The position numbers and the translations under genes were made by a program. The notes under the pieces are model-generated. The model was not told the origin of the DNA and made no database searches. It was given only the letters and a program-made list of their open reading frames with translations. DNA of 64,000 nucleotides from Tetrahymena thermophila SB210 (taxonomy: Eukaryota; Ciliophora; Oligohymenophorea; Hymenostomatida; Tetrahymenidae): positions 364,705 through 428,704 of the forward strand of contig NW_002476554.1 in assembly GCF_000189635.1 (NCBI RefSeq). Reading direction: 5' to 3'. Below, piece by piece: positions 37,201-49,500 of this stretch. Position 1 is the first letter of the stretch. Every line of letters begins with the position of its first letter.

Positions 37201-40200
37201 TTGTCTCATTTACACTTTCAAAAAATACAATATTAGCTTTTAAATTTTGCAAGCCTTTTAAATTACCCTATTTAAAAATCAATTTTTTTAATTCGACTTA
37301 GATTAAAAAAATTAATAAAAGTCCTTCGATTAACTAACTCATTCATTTCCTATTAAAAGGTTTATAAAAACGCAGGTCTTGTCGATAATTTCTAGAATAT
37401 GCTTGATAATATTTTCATGCCACTTTTTGAAGTTACACTCAACCCTGAAGCTGATCCAGAATTATACAGATTCTTAATTTCACTTGCCGGTTTTGACACT
37501 GTTGATGATGAAAGCTCTTTAGAGCATTTCTTTGTCGATGATCTAAAGACCACTCCCAGTCAATTCACCTAAAGTAATGTTTCTAATTTAAAAAATTAGA
37601 TTTTAGTCAAACAAACAAACAATAAATCAAATTAAGAATTTCAATATTATGTCATCTTATAAATTAACAAATTAATTTTAAGAGAAGAAATATCGCTTAA
37701 TAAATATATTTGCTTAATTAATAAAATCTATTTGCTTAAAAAAATATATTTCATCATCAGCAAAACAATAAAATAAAGTTTTTTTAGTTATCAAAAAGCT
37801 ATATATAACTTTAATAATAAAATTGTAGCTGATAGAAAATAATTTTTAGTGTTATAGAAATTAAAAATAAATACTACTATTTACAATTAAAAACAATGAT
37901 AATTTCCAAAACAAAAAGTTATAAGTTCATCAGAAATTAACAAATTAACATTTATCAGATCATCAAAAATTAAAAAATAATTGCACTTTTTTTTTGTGAT
38001 TAATCTTTTTTAACTAATACAAGCATTTACATTTATTCTTTTTTTATTACCACATAAAAATTTAACTTACAACCAACCGTAAAAATAATTACTTTCTACT
38101 CTTATGTATTAAATTGAATTTAATTATATTTTCACCTTATATTGATATTACTATAAGCATTATGAAAATATGCTGATTTATTAAAGTAAGAATACTTACG
38201 GTATCTAATAAAACTATATTTAAAAATTCATTCCATTAATCGATAATAAAATTAAATTTAACATTTTTGTGAATGAACATATTTTAAAAATTTTTTGTTT
38301 TAATTTAATTTAAACTTATAGAAAATATTATCATTAATCTAAATATTTTATTATCAATCAGCTTTAAATAAATAAATTAATTTATTGTATTTTTAAACTT
38401 AAAAGTAAGAAATTTGCTAAATCATATTTAAAAAATATGTATTAAACTATTTTTAACTTTATCAAGAGTACAAATACCATTATAAATAATTTTAGTATTT
38501 TAGAAATTTATTCTATCGAAAATTTTTAAATAGCTGTTTTTTATATTTATTAAATGAAATTGGAGTTTTGGTTAAGAGTAGTTTGTTGTTGGTTGAAAAT
38601 AAACAAAATTTACTATTCCATTCTAGATTTTAATTTTTAAAAAATCCAAAATTAAAGTTTCAAAATGAAAACGTTGTAACAAGCAGGATTATAAAGAAAA
38701 AAGTGTAATTAAATTAATTTATTATTATAATATAATTTAATAAAAATACCTTATTTTAACAGTATTTTTCCAGACTTTTCAAGTAAGTTACTCTTATTAA
38801 ACTATTTAGATTCATCACATATTTAAATTATTATTGATTTTTGATGTAATATTTAATACATCTATCTATTTTATCTAAATATTTAAACTAAGATTCTAAA
38901 TTTAAATATATAAGATTTTTCAACTACATTCATTTTTTAGAATTTCATTTACCCACCAAATTAAAAATATCTAAGAATTTCTTGAACAATTTCATAAATT
39001 ATTAATAGTGAATGAATCTATTAACTAATTTGTTTTATGAATTAATATTACTTTTTCTCTCTAAGATTTCCTTTTTATAATATCAATCACTTAAAAAAAT
39101 ATTTTAAAATATATTGAATCCTTCTTTGTAAATAAAATCCATATAAAAGTTTAGGTTTAACATTAAATTAAAATCATTACTTCTCTAAAATTTCTTTTTT
39201 TTAACCCACCAAATTGTGTTTTCTATTTAAAATTAATTTTTTAAGATTCAAACTAAAAAATGTATTTAGATAAATGATAAAAATCAAATAACATGTTCTT
39301 TTTTAAATAAAGTATTTAAAAATTATATTGTGTTAAGATAAATTTCATTCTCACTATTATTAAAGCTTATAACCATTTTTTTAGATTTTTACTCACCAAA
39401 TTTTAACCTTTTAAAAAAAATTTTTATTATAATAAGTATTTTTAAAGAGAATTAATAGAAATTCAATCAAATAATTAATATTTAGATGAATAAATGCAAA
39501 CAACTATTTAATTTTATATTATCGGTTTTTTGAGTTTAAGATTTTTTAATATAAGTTTCATATCACTAAATACCGCATAGTAAAGTTTTTTAGAATTTAT
39601 CTTTTTAATTTTGATCAAAGTAATCAATCGGCTTTTGATTAGATTTTTAATTGTTGTTTTTAAACAAATAAATATAGAAAATCTTTTGATAAGTTGGTAA
39701 ACTTTTGCACATGATATTTTCAAATAGTAAAATAAATTTTATAAATCTAAAATTTATTTTATATTTTTACAATTCTTTGATGATTATTTTAGTAGAATTT
39801 AAGATTTTTTTAAAATAATAAACAACAATGAATTCATTTAAAAGTTAACAAGATAGAATAACAAATAATCTAAATCTAAATACTCATTTGAATATTTAAA
39901 TGGTTTATTTCTATAAATACCACTTTTTTTATTTTCAAAGGCGAAAAATGAAAGATTGTTTGATTGTAAGAAAGTTTTAAGAATTGTTTAAAATGGTTTT
40001 AAAAACTTTTTACAAATCTTTTTGCAATTAATTATAGGTACAAATCCTCATTATGCTTATTGGGTTTATTATATTTATGCCAATATATCTTCTTTAAATC
40101 TCTTAAGAAAAGAAAGAGGATTGAATACTTTTAAGTTCCGCCCACATTGTGGAGAAGCTGGAGATATTGATCATTTAATATGTGCCTTTTTGCTAAGTGA

Positions 40201-41301
40201 CAGTATAAACCATGGAATTTTACTTGAACAGAATCCTGTTTTGCTTTATTTGTATTATCTTAAACAAATAGGACTAGCTATGAGTCCTCTTTCAAATAAC
40301 AAGTAATATTTTCTTAAAAATAATAAATTAATTGGTATTAAGTAAAAACTAAGAATTTATTTTAAATTGCTTTTTTTTCAAAGGAATAGGATATATTTAA
40401 TAATTAGATAAATTTAAATAATACTTTTTTCTTTGAATTTAAGATTAAAATGAGTTCTAATTCCTTTATAAGTGATTATTTTTAATCATTCAATTTAATT
40501 TGCTTTCGTCATTTAATTTTCAATTTTTGAATATCAAAAAATAATCTGAGAAAATTCTTAATTATAACAATTAGATTTTTTCTTTTTTTCTAAATTCTAA
40601 AAATAAACTTTCGCATACTTAATATTACTAAAGTATATCTTTTACTGATTTATTAAATCAGCTTCAAATTCCCAAAATTTTTTGTCTCCATTTTTATCTT
40701 TCTTCCATATTATCTTCATTTAAAATTTAAGGAAATATTATAAAAATCCTTTGTGTTTTATGAATTTGCAGAATGTTTTAATGGATTTATAAAATAAAAA
40801 TCATTTTATTGAAAAAGGCTATTTTTAAAGTATGCAAAATCTCCATTTTTTGATTTTTTCAAAATTGGTATTAATGTAACTCTGTCAACTGATGATCCAT
40901 TAATTCTTCACACCACTAATGATCCTTTACTTGAAGAATATGCTATATCAGCTTAAGTAATTTTTTATTCCATATACTAAAGATTGTAATATGTTTTTTT
41001 TATTAAAGATTTGGGATTTGTCATCTGTAGATATAGCTGAATTAGCTAGAAATTCAATTAAGCAAAGTGGATTCGAAAAATTCCTCAAATACCACTGGGC
41101 AGGAGAGTATGATAAATACTAGGCTGAATCAAATAGTAACTTATTTATTTAAATACATTTAATAAATAGATAATAACTTTTTTTGTATTAATAGGGATTT
41201 TGTTTTCAAACTTGCCATAGAGCAGATACATGTATAGATTAGAAACACTACGCAACGAATATTTGTTTTTACATTAATTAAAACATGAAAACAATATATG
41301 A
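34228..41301 (+). CDS. AMPD: AMP deaminase
   Basis: Fourteen exons: 34228-34309, 34397-34855, 35068-35165, 35335-35454, 35613-35689, 35989-36133, 36492-36614, 36697-36834, 36898-37062, 37360-37573, 40038-40302, 40818-40956, 41009-41135 and 41195-41301. All phases agree and give 752 residues. The enzyme converts AMP to IMP plus ammonia in the purine nucleotide cycle. The metal-site and catalytic motifs of the family are all present: [11 protein letters not shown] (H306, H308), [21 protein letters not shown] (H577, E580) and LSTDDPL (D654, D655). [34 protein letters not shown] and [12 protein letters not shown] match the family closely. Family length is usually 700-850, so it is complete. The N-terminal ~190 residues are variable. 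Intron 10 is 2,464 nt, far longer than the others (51-515 nt) in this gene. Confidence 0.96.
37574..40037 (+). other. Giant 2,464-nt intron of the AMP deaminase gene
   Basis: It is bounded by donor GTAATGTTTC after a one-base overhang and acceptor TTATAG. The joined codon (AGT) restores the deaminase frame between [12 protein letters not shown] and [11 protein letters not shown], so the splice is well supported. The intron holds three copies of a 12-mer (listed separately) and an antisense TGA-free run of about 87 codons at 39723-39463 without an ATG or recognisable domain. No nested gene is called. Confidence 0.85.
38951..39402. repeat. Three dispersed copies of ACCCACCAAATT inside the giant intron
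   Basis: Exact copies at 38951-38962 and 39204-39215, and a one-mismatch copy (ACTCACCAAATT) at 39391-39402, each preceded by a T-rich stretch with TTTAGA or TTTCT. The spacing is 253 and 187 bases. They may be remnants of a degenerate tandem repeat or binding sites. Confidence 0.6.
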
Positions 41302-41872
41302 TTTTAAAAACAAGTTAGAACAAAAACAGTTTTTATTTATTTAATTTGTACTTGAATTAGTTATTTCATCTTAATTCTTCTAAATATAAAGGCTTTTAAA
41401 ATAAATTTTATTTTATTTTTTGCTTGTTGCTTTTGTATGTTTGTTCAAAAATAAATCTTGATAAAGGTTTAACTTTTTAATTAACAATAATGGTTAGATT
41501 CCTTCCTATTAATTTTTAGATTGTACTTCAACTTGTTAAAATATTCATTAGCATTTACTAAAATAACTTCTGCAATATTATTGTACTGAGAAATATAATG
41601 GAAAATTAAGTTATTCTTTATTAATATTTGGCTATTTTGGAAAAAAGAACTTAAAAAACCAAAAAGAATTTGAAAGATTTTTCGAAAAAAAAAAGTTATT
41701 ATTAAATTATTGGTCTATATTTAAGAATATTGCATCTAGTTGTTAATAGATCAAAAAGTGTTTGATTTTTATTTAATTTTCAAGCGAGTTAGTTTAATTA
41801 ATTTGAATGATAATAAGCTTTTTATTTTATTTAGGCTAAATAATAAATTAATTAAATGCGTTGGATTATCAT

Positions 41873-41883
41873 CACGTGTAAAT
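41873..41883. promoter_or_regulatory. CACGTGTAAAT element, distal copy
   Basis: An 11-mer containing the palindromic E-box CACGTG, 344 bases before the BiP ATG. The same 11-mer recurs nearer the gene. CACGTG-type cores are bound by bHLH and bZIP factors in other eukaryotes, and unfolded-protein-response elements often contain ACGTG. Confidence 0.5.
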
Positions 41884-42106
41884 CACTAAAAATTTGATGC
41901 TTTAGCAAAAAAAACCTGAAAAAAAGAAAAAAAAAACTCAAATTTAAAGCGAAAAATGCTGACTATTGTCAATTAATTATTCATAAACCAAATGTCTGTT
42001 TGGTACTTTATCGTTTTGCGCTTTCAAATGTAAAAAAAAGAGAGCTTGACCTTAAATTTTTCATTCATTTTAAATGAAAATTTTTAAAAAATTTATGAAC
42101 TCCCCA

Positions 42107-42117
42107 CACGTGTAAAT
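42107..42117. promoter_or_regulatory. CACGTGTAAAT element, proximal copy
   Basis: An identical 11-mer, 110 bases upstream of the BiP ATG, here inside CCCCACACGTGTAAAT. The extended core CCACACGTG resembles the CCACG half of mammalian ER stress elements, though no CCAAT partner is seen at the expected spacing. Confidence 0.5.
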
Positions 42118-42226
42118 TTTGCATTTTTAAGAGTTGAGTTTTAAATTGGGAATAAATTAAAAGAAAAAAAAATAATTAATTTAATTTACAAAAGATATTA
42201 TTTATAATTTAAAAATAAAAGAGGAG

Positions 42227-45173
42227 ATGAATAAAAAATTATTAATCTTCATTGCCACTGTTTTAATTGTTGGCCTTGTCTATGCAGCTGATGATGAAAA
42301 GAAGAAGGTTGAATGCCCTGTCATTGGTATCGATTTGGGTACAACCTACTCTTGTGTCGGTGTCTACAAAAAGGGTTAAGTAGAAATCATTCCTAACGAA
42401 TTAGGTAATTATTTGTCTTTTAATTTCACACTTTATCAAACATTAAAAAATATGAAAATAAATGAAACAATTTTTGGATTATTTTGTCATCCCATGAAGG
42501 AATGACAAATGTAATTCATCTATTCAATAATATGACTTACAAATGTCTTAAACATCTAACTTATTCTTTGTTAAACATTAATACAGGTCATAGAATTACT
42601 CCCTCAGTCGTAGCCTTTACTGATGAAGAAAGACTCGTCGGTGAATCAGCTAAGAACTAAGCCGTTAACAACCCTACCAGAACTTTATACGACGTTAAGA
42701 GACTTATTGGTCGTAAATACACCGATAAGACTGTCTAATACGACAAGAAGTTCCTTCCCTACGAAATTATTGAAAAGAATGGAAAGCCTTACATCAAGGT
42801 TGACAACGTCAGAGGTGAAACCAAGGTCTATGCCGCCGAAGAAATCTCTGCTATGGTCCTCGTCAAGATGAAGGTAAATATAACAAAAATAATATATTCA
42901 TCAAGACTTACCTTTCAGCTATTCAACCCAAGCTTCATTCACTCTATAATATATTTACCTAAAATAAAGAATGAAATTTTCTTTTTAAATTTTACTCTCT
43001 AAAAATACAAAAAAATAAGATACTTCTAATTTAAGACAACCTCAAAGAAATGTCAATAAAATTATAAGCAATAACTATTCAAAATATAAGTGAAAATTAT
43101 TCTAAACATTCAATTCATAAGTTCACCAGCAGCACTCTAATAAGCTAAGAGCAAAAGACTAACTTAAATAAATCAGCAGAATTTATTTAAATTTAAAAAT
43201 GACTTATGAAAAGACTCAAAAGTGAATGAGTGATGTATTATTTATCTATCATTTAGCAAATAAAATATTAAGTAGAAGATAAGTTAGTGAGAGTCTATTT
43301 TATTAGATAATTAGTAAATAAATGCAATAAATAAATACAATAAATAATATAAATAAAGGAGAATTCATTAGTTATTAATAGTATTAGCGAAAAAAATTTA
43401 AAAAGCTGAAAGATATTTATTTATTTATTATTTGATTGATAATTTAACTTAAAAATTTTAAATAAAAATTATTTAAATAACATAATAGGAAATCGCTGAA
43501 ACCTTCTTGGGTACCACTGTCAAGAACGCCGTCGTTACCGTCCCCGCTTACTTCAATGATGCCCAAAGACAATCTACCAAGGATGCTGGTGCCATCGCTG
43601 GTTTGGATGTTTAGAGAATTTTGAACGAACCTACCGCCGCTGCCATCGCTTACGGTTTGGATAAGAAGCAAGGTGAAAAGAACATTTTGGTCTTCGATTT
43701 GGGTGGTGGTACTTTTGATGTCTCCATCTTAACTATTGATGAAGGTGTTTTCGAAGTTATTGCTACTTCTGGTGATACTCACTTGGGTGGTGCTGATTTT
43801 GATCAAAGAGTTATGGACTACTTCATTAAGCTCACCAAGAAGAAACACAACAGAGATATTTCTGGTGACAAGAGAGCTATCCAAAAATTGAAAAGAGAAG
43901 TTGAAAATGCCAAGAGAAAGCTTTCTTCTACCATGACTGCCTAAATCGAAATTGAAGATTTAGTCGAAGGTTTGGACTTCAATGAAGAACTCACTAGAGC
44001 TAAATTCGAAGAATTGAACGCTGACTTATTCAAGAAGACCATCGGTCCCGTCCAAACTGCCTTGGAAGACTCTGGTTTCAAGAAGACTGATATTCACGAA
44101 ATCGTCTTAGTTGGTGGTTCTACTCGTATCCCCAAGATCAGAAAGCTCGTCCAAGATTTCTTCGGTAAGGAACCTAACACTGGTATTAACCCCGATGAAG
44201 CCGTTGCTTACGGTGCTGCCGTCCAAGGTGGTATCATCTGTGGTGAAACCTTCAGTGAACCTATCGTTATGATTGATGCTACTCCCCTCTCCTTAGGTAT
44301 TGAAACCGTCGGTGGTGTTATGTCTACCATCATTCCCAGAAACTCCGTCTCCCCCACCAAGAAGACTTAAACTTTCACCACCTATCAAGATAACCAAGAA
44401 ACCGTCACTATTCAAATCTTTGAAGGTGAAAGACCTATGACCAAGGACAATCACTTGTTGGGTAAGTTTGATCTCACTGGTATCCCTGCTGCTCCCAGAG
44501 GTCAACCCCAAATTGAAGTTACCTTCGAAGTCGATGTCAACGGTATCTTACAAGTTAGCGCTGTTGAAAAATCCGCTGGTGTCAAGAACCAAGTTACTAT
44601 TACCAACGACTCTAGTAGACTTTCTAAGGAAGAAATCGAAAGTAAGATTTTTAAATATTTAGAATTTCTGAAATTTTATAATTTCAGAATTATTAGCTTC
44701 AAAAATTTATTTCAACTTATTGACTGATTTATTTACTTATTTAATTAATTAATTAGAAATGCTTGATGATGCCAAGAAATTCGAAGCTCAAGATAAGGTC
44801 GCCAAGGAAAGAATCGACGCTAAGAACTCTTTGGATTCTTACGTCCACTCTATGAGAAACACCGTTGAAGACGAAGCTAAGCTCGCCAACAAAATTAATG
44901 AAGATGACAAGAAAACCATTAAGGACGCTCTTAAAGAAACTTAAGACTGGCTCTCCGCTAACCCTGAAGCTGATAAAGAAGAATATGAAGAAAGAAAGAC
45001 CAAACTTGAAGGGTAATTAATTAATTTTTTATTCTAAATAGAAATACGATTAATCAAACTAATATTAATTTTCATTTTTATAAAATAGTATCTGTAACCC
45101 TATTATTAGTAAGGCTCACCAATAAGCTGGTGGTTCCTCCCACGCTGATGAAGATGTTAATGTCGATCTTTGA
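42227..45173 (+). CDS. BIP: BiP/GRP78, endoplasmic-reticulum Hsp70 chaperone
   Basis: Five exons: 42227-42404, 42587-42873, 43489-44641, 44757-45012 and 45089-45173. All phases agree, giving 652 residues, the usual BiP length. A cleavable signal peptide (about residues 1-20, [20 protein letters not shown]) directs it into the ER. The three Hsp70 signatures are present: IDLGTTYS at 35-42, [14 protein letters not shown] near 225 and [12 protein letters not shown] in the third position. The nucleotide-binding domain is followed by the linker, the substrate-binding beta domain ([15 protein letters not shown]) and the helical lid ([20 protein letters not shown]). It folds and retains secretory proteins using ATP. 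The C-terminus is NVDL instead of KDEL/HDEL. Codon use is strongly biased (GGT, AAG, CTC, GTC; mostly CAA for Gln) compared with its neighbours, the mark of a highly expressed gene. Confidence 0.97.
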
Positions 45174-46554
45174 TTTTAACGATTTCAAAATAATAAATTA
45201 ATAAAAAAAATGATAAGATTTCTTACTAAAGAAAATCTTATCTATGTAATTCTTAATCCTTTAGTTTAAATTTTATGTTTACTATCATTTTAAGTATACA
45301 ACAAGTCCAATTTTTGTTTATCTATTGTATTCTTTTTACAATTTTGATCATTCAAAAAATATCCTTCCATCATTCATTTTTTTAATTAATTAATTAAACT
45401 TTTTGTAAAAGTTTATTTTAGAATTTATTTTTTAAATGATAAAATTTAGTAAAGTTAATAAATAAACTGTAATTAATCTTCTACAATTAATGTAAGAAAA
45501 TTTTGACTCAGTGATTTTCAATTTTTGTTAATTTTTTCTTAAATATTTGTTTGTTCTTTTTGCTAAAAATGATATTCTTGTTAACTTAAATAATTGTAAA
45601 CTTAAAAATTGTTGAAATACTAAAAGAATCTAAAATTAAAAAATCAGAATCAAATAATGGAAAACGAATTTTTAAACTACTAAAAAGAAAAATTTTAAAT
45701 AAAATTAAAATATTTTCGAAAACTAATAAATAGATATATTTATCTCAATAATAGAACAAAAATAAAATTTCACTTTAAAATGAAACTAAAAAAAAATATT
45801 TATGTTTTTTGAATGACATAGAAATCTTAAAACTCTTATTTATGAAAATAATTTGTGCTATTTGAAATATTTTTTAATTGATTAGATTTTTAGCAAAATA
45901 TTTTAGATAAAGAAAGTACTTAAATAAATGGTTTAATAAAATTTAGTTTTATTTTGATAAGAAATATTTATTACTTTGTAAAGAAAATATAAAATCTTGA
46001 AACATAATAGATAAATATGATAATATCAATTAATAAACATTATAATTTATTAATTTTATTGAGATATACATTATTATTTATATTCTTATTTACTTACTTA
46101 ATTTCTAAAAGCTCTAAAATATACAGTTATTTAAATTTTACAAAACACTTTTAATTGAAATAATTAGGGATTTATTTAATTAATTGAATTGCCATTTAGC
46201 ATTTATTTACTTTTCTTGTTGTTTTATTAAGCCAACCTAATTTAACTAATTAATTAACGATTAAATATTTAACTAACTAACTAATGTATTATACTATTAA
46301 TTTTAATTATGAAAGATTATTTATTTACGATTGTTTGAATTGTTTATGGTTAGGTATTTGTGATAGTCTGATGAATGGATAGATATATTGATAGATCTGT
46401 ATTTTGTTTATAAAACTGCTAATTGTGTATACATGCATTCATGTATCAATAAAGAATCAACTAATGAATCTATTATGTAGTTGTGAGATGAATGGATTTA
46501 TTATTTAGGGATATTATTAAAAAGAGAAGAAAAAGAATACTACAAGAGAATGAT
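45174..46554. other. AT-rich convergent intergenic region
   Basis: Spacer between the 3' ends of BiP (plus) and the casein kinase gene (minus). A short inverted repeat just after the BiP stop (AAGATTTCTTACTAAAGAAAATCTT, about 45215-45239) could form a hairpin in the 3' UTR. Otherwise it is AT-rich without coding character. Confidence 0.55.
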
Positions 46555-49500
46555 TCATTATAATTTAGAGTAGTTTTAATAATTAACATTAATATTATTG
46601 GAATTATTTAAGTTATTGTTTTCTCTACTAATGTTTCTATTATTCACTATGTTAGCTACAAAATTATTTGGGTTGGTATTTTGATTCATCACTATCTATT
46701 ATTAGCTAAAATTAGGAGTATTAAAATAATTTTACATTGCATTGTTTGCTTAAATGCTAGACACAGGCTAGGGTTGATTATTATAGATAAATTATTGGTT
46801 GCTATTACTAATATTGCTATTGTTTAGACTATTGCTATTCATATTTTATGCTGGATTACTAATTATATTGTTTGGAGCACTATTTATATTTATATTAGGA
46901 CTACCAAAATAGCCACTTTTACCCAAGTTGCCTTACTGCTGTTGTTATTGTTGCTATTATTACTACTGCTACTATTGCTGCATTTACTAAAGTAAATAGT
47001 TGTTGTAGTAATTGTTATTAATTATTGAATTACCTTATTTTGCTAAAGCAGAAGTTGTTTATTGGTTTATTGGCAATTAAGCAGTATTTTTCATCTTTAT
47101 GTTTACTCCTCCTCGCTAGTTCTAAGATTCTAAATATTACTATTACTGATAAATGAGTTGTTGCTACTAAGCATCAGTTAAAATTATTTAATTTGAACTG
47201 TTGAGAATATTTTATATGCCGTTTTAGCTGCTTTAAATATTTGCATTCGCATTACTTTGAACAGGCTATTTACTATTTGCATAAATGAAATGCTCTTAAT
47301 TAGGTACCTAAACTTGATGTTGGGATTACTATTGTTGCTATTATTATTACTATTACTATTATTATTATTACTACTATTATTGTTGTTGTTGTTATTATTA
47401 AAGATATTGAGCATTATTTAAGTAATTCAAGAGAGAAGGATTGTTATCAAAATAGTATTAATTTTGCTATTATAAATTATTTTAATTAGAGACACCATTA
47501 TTATTTGTGCCATTATTGCTACTATTTATGATGTTGTTGTTCCCGCTGCTATTCATATAAATCTATTTTTGTTAATTTAAATATTGGCTATTACTTAGCT
47601 GCTGTTGAGTAGCTATTGCTATATTATTTTACAAATATGAAGGATTGGGTAGATTTTCTTGCTTGTAATTCATTTCATTGACTAAATTGTATTTTTACTA
47701 GGAATACTAGTGGTATTACTGAGGGGAATGCTAATTTATTTGATTTTATTATATCTATTATGGTTATGGAGACTATTGAAAATGAGAAGTTCTTTAAAAA
47801 TTAGAAGCAGCATTAATGGGATTATTGATGTTATCTTGGCTTATATTTAATCCAGTGTTATTGTTGTTTTAATAATATTTAACTCTCTATATAGTTTGCT
47901 ACTAATTAATTAAGTTAAGAGAATTTGGCTGTTGTTACTAATGCTACAAAGATGATGGATTTAAAGAAGGATTTAGAATTTAAGTCTAATTTTATGAGGA
48001 ATTCATTAAGATTTAATTTTGAGAAGAATTCATTAGAATCTGATTTTAAGAAGAATTCATTAATATCTAATTGGCGTTTTATGGCTAAGATGGATATTCA
48101 GGTTGTTGCTATATTAGCTATTATGGAGATATTTAGTTTCTACCATTTTAAATAGCATTTTAATTATTATTTACAGTATTACTTTGTTGCTGCTGTTGTT
48201 GTTAATGCACTTTTTTATTTAACAGTAACAAATTATTTCCATTTCCGTTTGAATTTACATTAACAGCAATATTAGGATTCAAATTTCCAGCTACTGCAAT
48301 TGCAGCTGCATTATTATTGTTACTGATAACATTAGCTGAGTTTAATGTCGGAGAATTTTTAATTATTGCAATATTTTTCTGGTCTTTAATTTTCCAATCC
48401 CACATTTAATCATACTCAAATCCATTTTTTAGCATGAGTTCTTTAAAAACATTTCTACACTTAGCATAATCAGGCTTATCTGTGAATTAAAGAGATTTTG
48501 CATAACTGAGAAACCATGCAAATTCTGAAGGTAATCCAAAACATAATTCATCTACTGAAGTAGATTCCTTTTTATTTTTAATCTTTTCATATTTTTCCTT
48601 CTTATCTTTTGCCCTAATATTTTACCAAGGCAATTAGCCCTTAAGAAAGTAGAGAAAAACATACGCGAGACTTTCTAAATCGTCTCTCCTAGATTGCTCT
48701 ATTCCCTTATGCGTATTTGTTGAAGCATATCTAGCAGTACCTGTTAAATTTTTACCATCTCTATACTAAATATGTTCGCTGTCTCTAATATATCTTTTGG
48801 CTAAGCCGAAATCAATCATATATACTCTACCTTCTCTTTTGCCCAAACCCATGAGAAAGTTATCAGGCTTGATGTCTCTATGAAGAAAATTTCGATTGTG
48901 GAGGTACTCAACTCGCTAGATCATCTAATCTGCGAGCATGAGAACCGTTTTTAAATGGAATTATCTTTAACATTAACAAAAAAGCTGCTCCAAAGAGCTT
49001 CCCAACAAATCCATAATCATAAAATTATAATTGCCTTGCTTATCAAAGTGGTAGCATTTAGGTATGCCAATAGCTGGCTTATTCGGATTATTGTGCAAAT
49101 AGTTATATAATCTGGCTTCATAAATAATTTGAGGATGCTTGGCGTCAGCTCTTTCTACTTTGCAGCCATAAAAAACGCCATCCTCCTTCAGATCTTTTGT
49201 TTTATAAATGACACCAAAAGCGCCACTACCTAACTTCTCAATCAATTAATACTACTCTCCCAAAACCATTCCTTATAACTTACTTGTATCTAATATTGAT
49301 GCAGCTGCGGGCTCTTCTATTTGCATTTAATTATTATTGTTAACTAGATTATTGTTGTTGTTACTTGGAAGATTATTATTTAAAACAATGTTATTATTGC
49401 CTTAATTCGTCGACAATTCCTGCTGCTATCCCAAAACTAAACTATTCGGCCAAGGTTAGGGCTATATTTTATAAAAAATAATAGATTATCATGAATAGAG

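Larger units (their letters stand above)
41302..42226. other. Intergenic region between AMP deaminase and BiP, with BiP promoter
   Basis: The first half is plain AT-rich sequence. The 350 bases before the BiP ATG hold CACGTG elements (listed separately) and a small inverted repeat, ACCAAA at 41987-41992 with TTTGGT at 41999-42004. No coding frame was seen. Confidence 0.6.

Noticed and set aside
39463-39723. Antisense TGA-free run in the AMP deaminase intron as a nested gene
   Set aside because: About 87 codons, Lys/Ile-rich, no ATG at its start and no domain; consistent with chance in such AT-rich DNA.
42623-42871. Plus-strand frame of 82 codons in BiP exon 2
   Set aside because: Out-of-frame shadow; the true frame is fixed by the Hsp70 sequence and by exon phases.
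43444-43671. Minus-strand open frame inside BiP
   Set aside because: Antisense shadow of the conserved Hsp70 ATPase exon.
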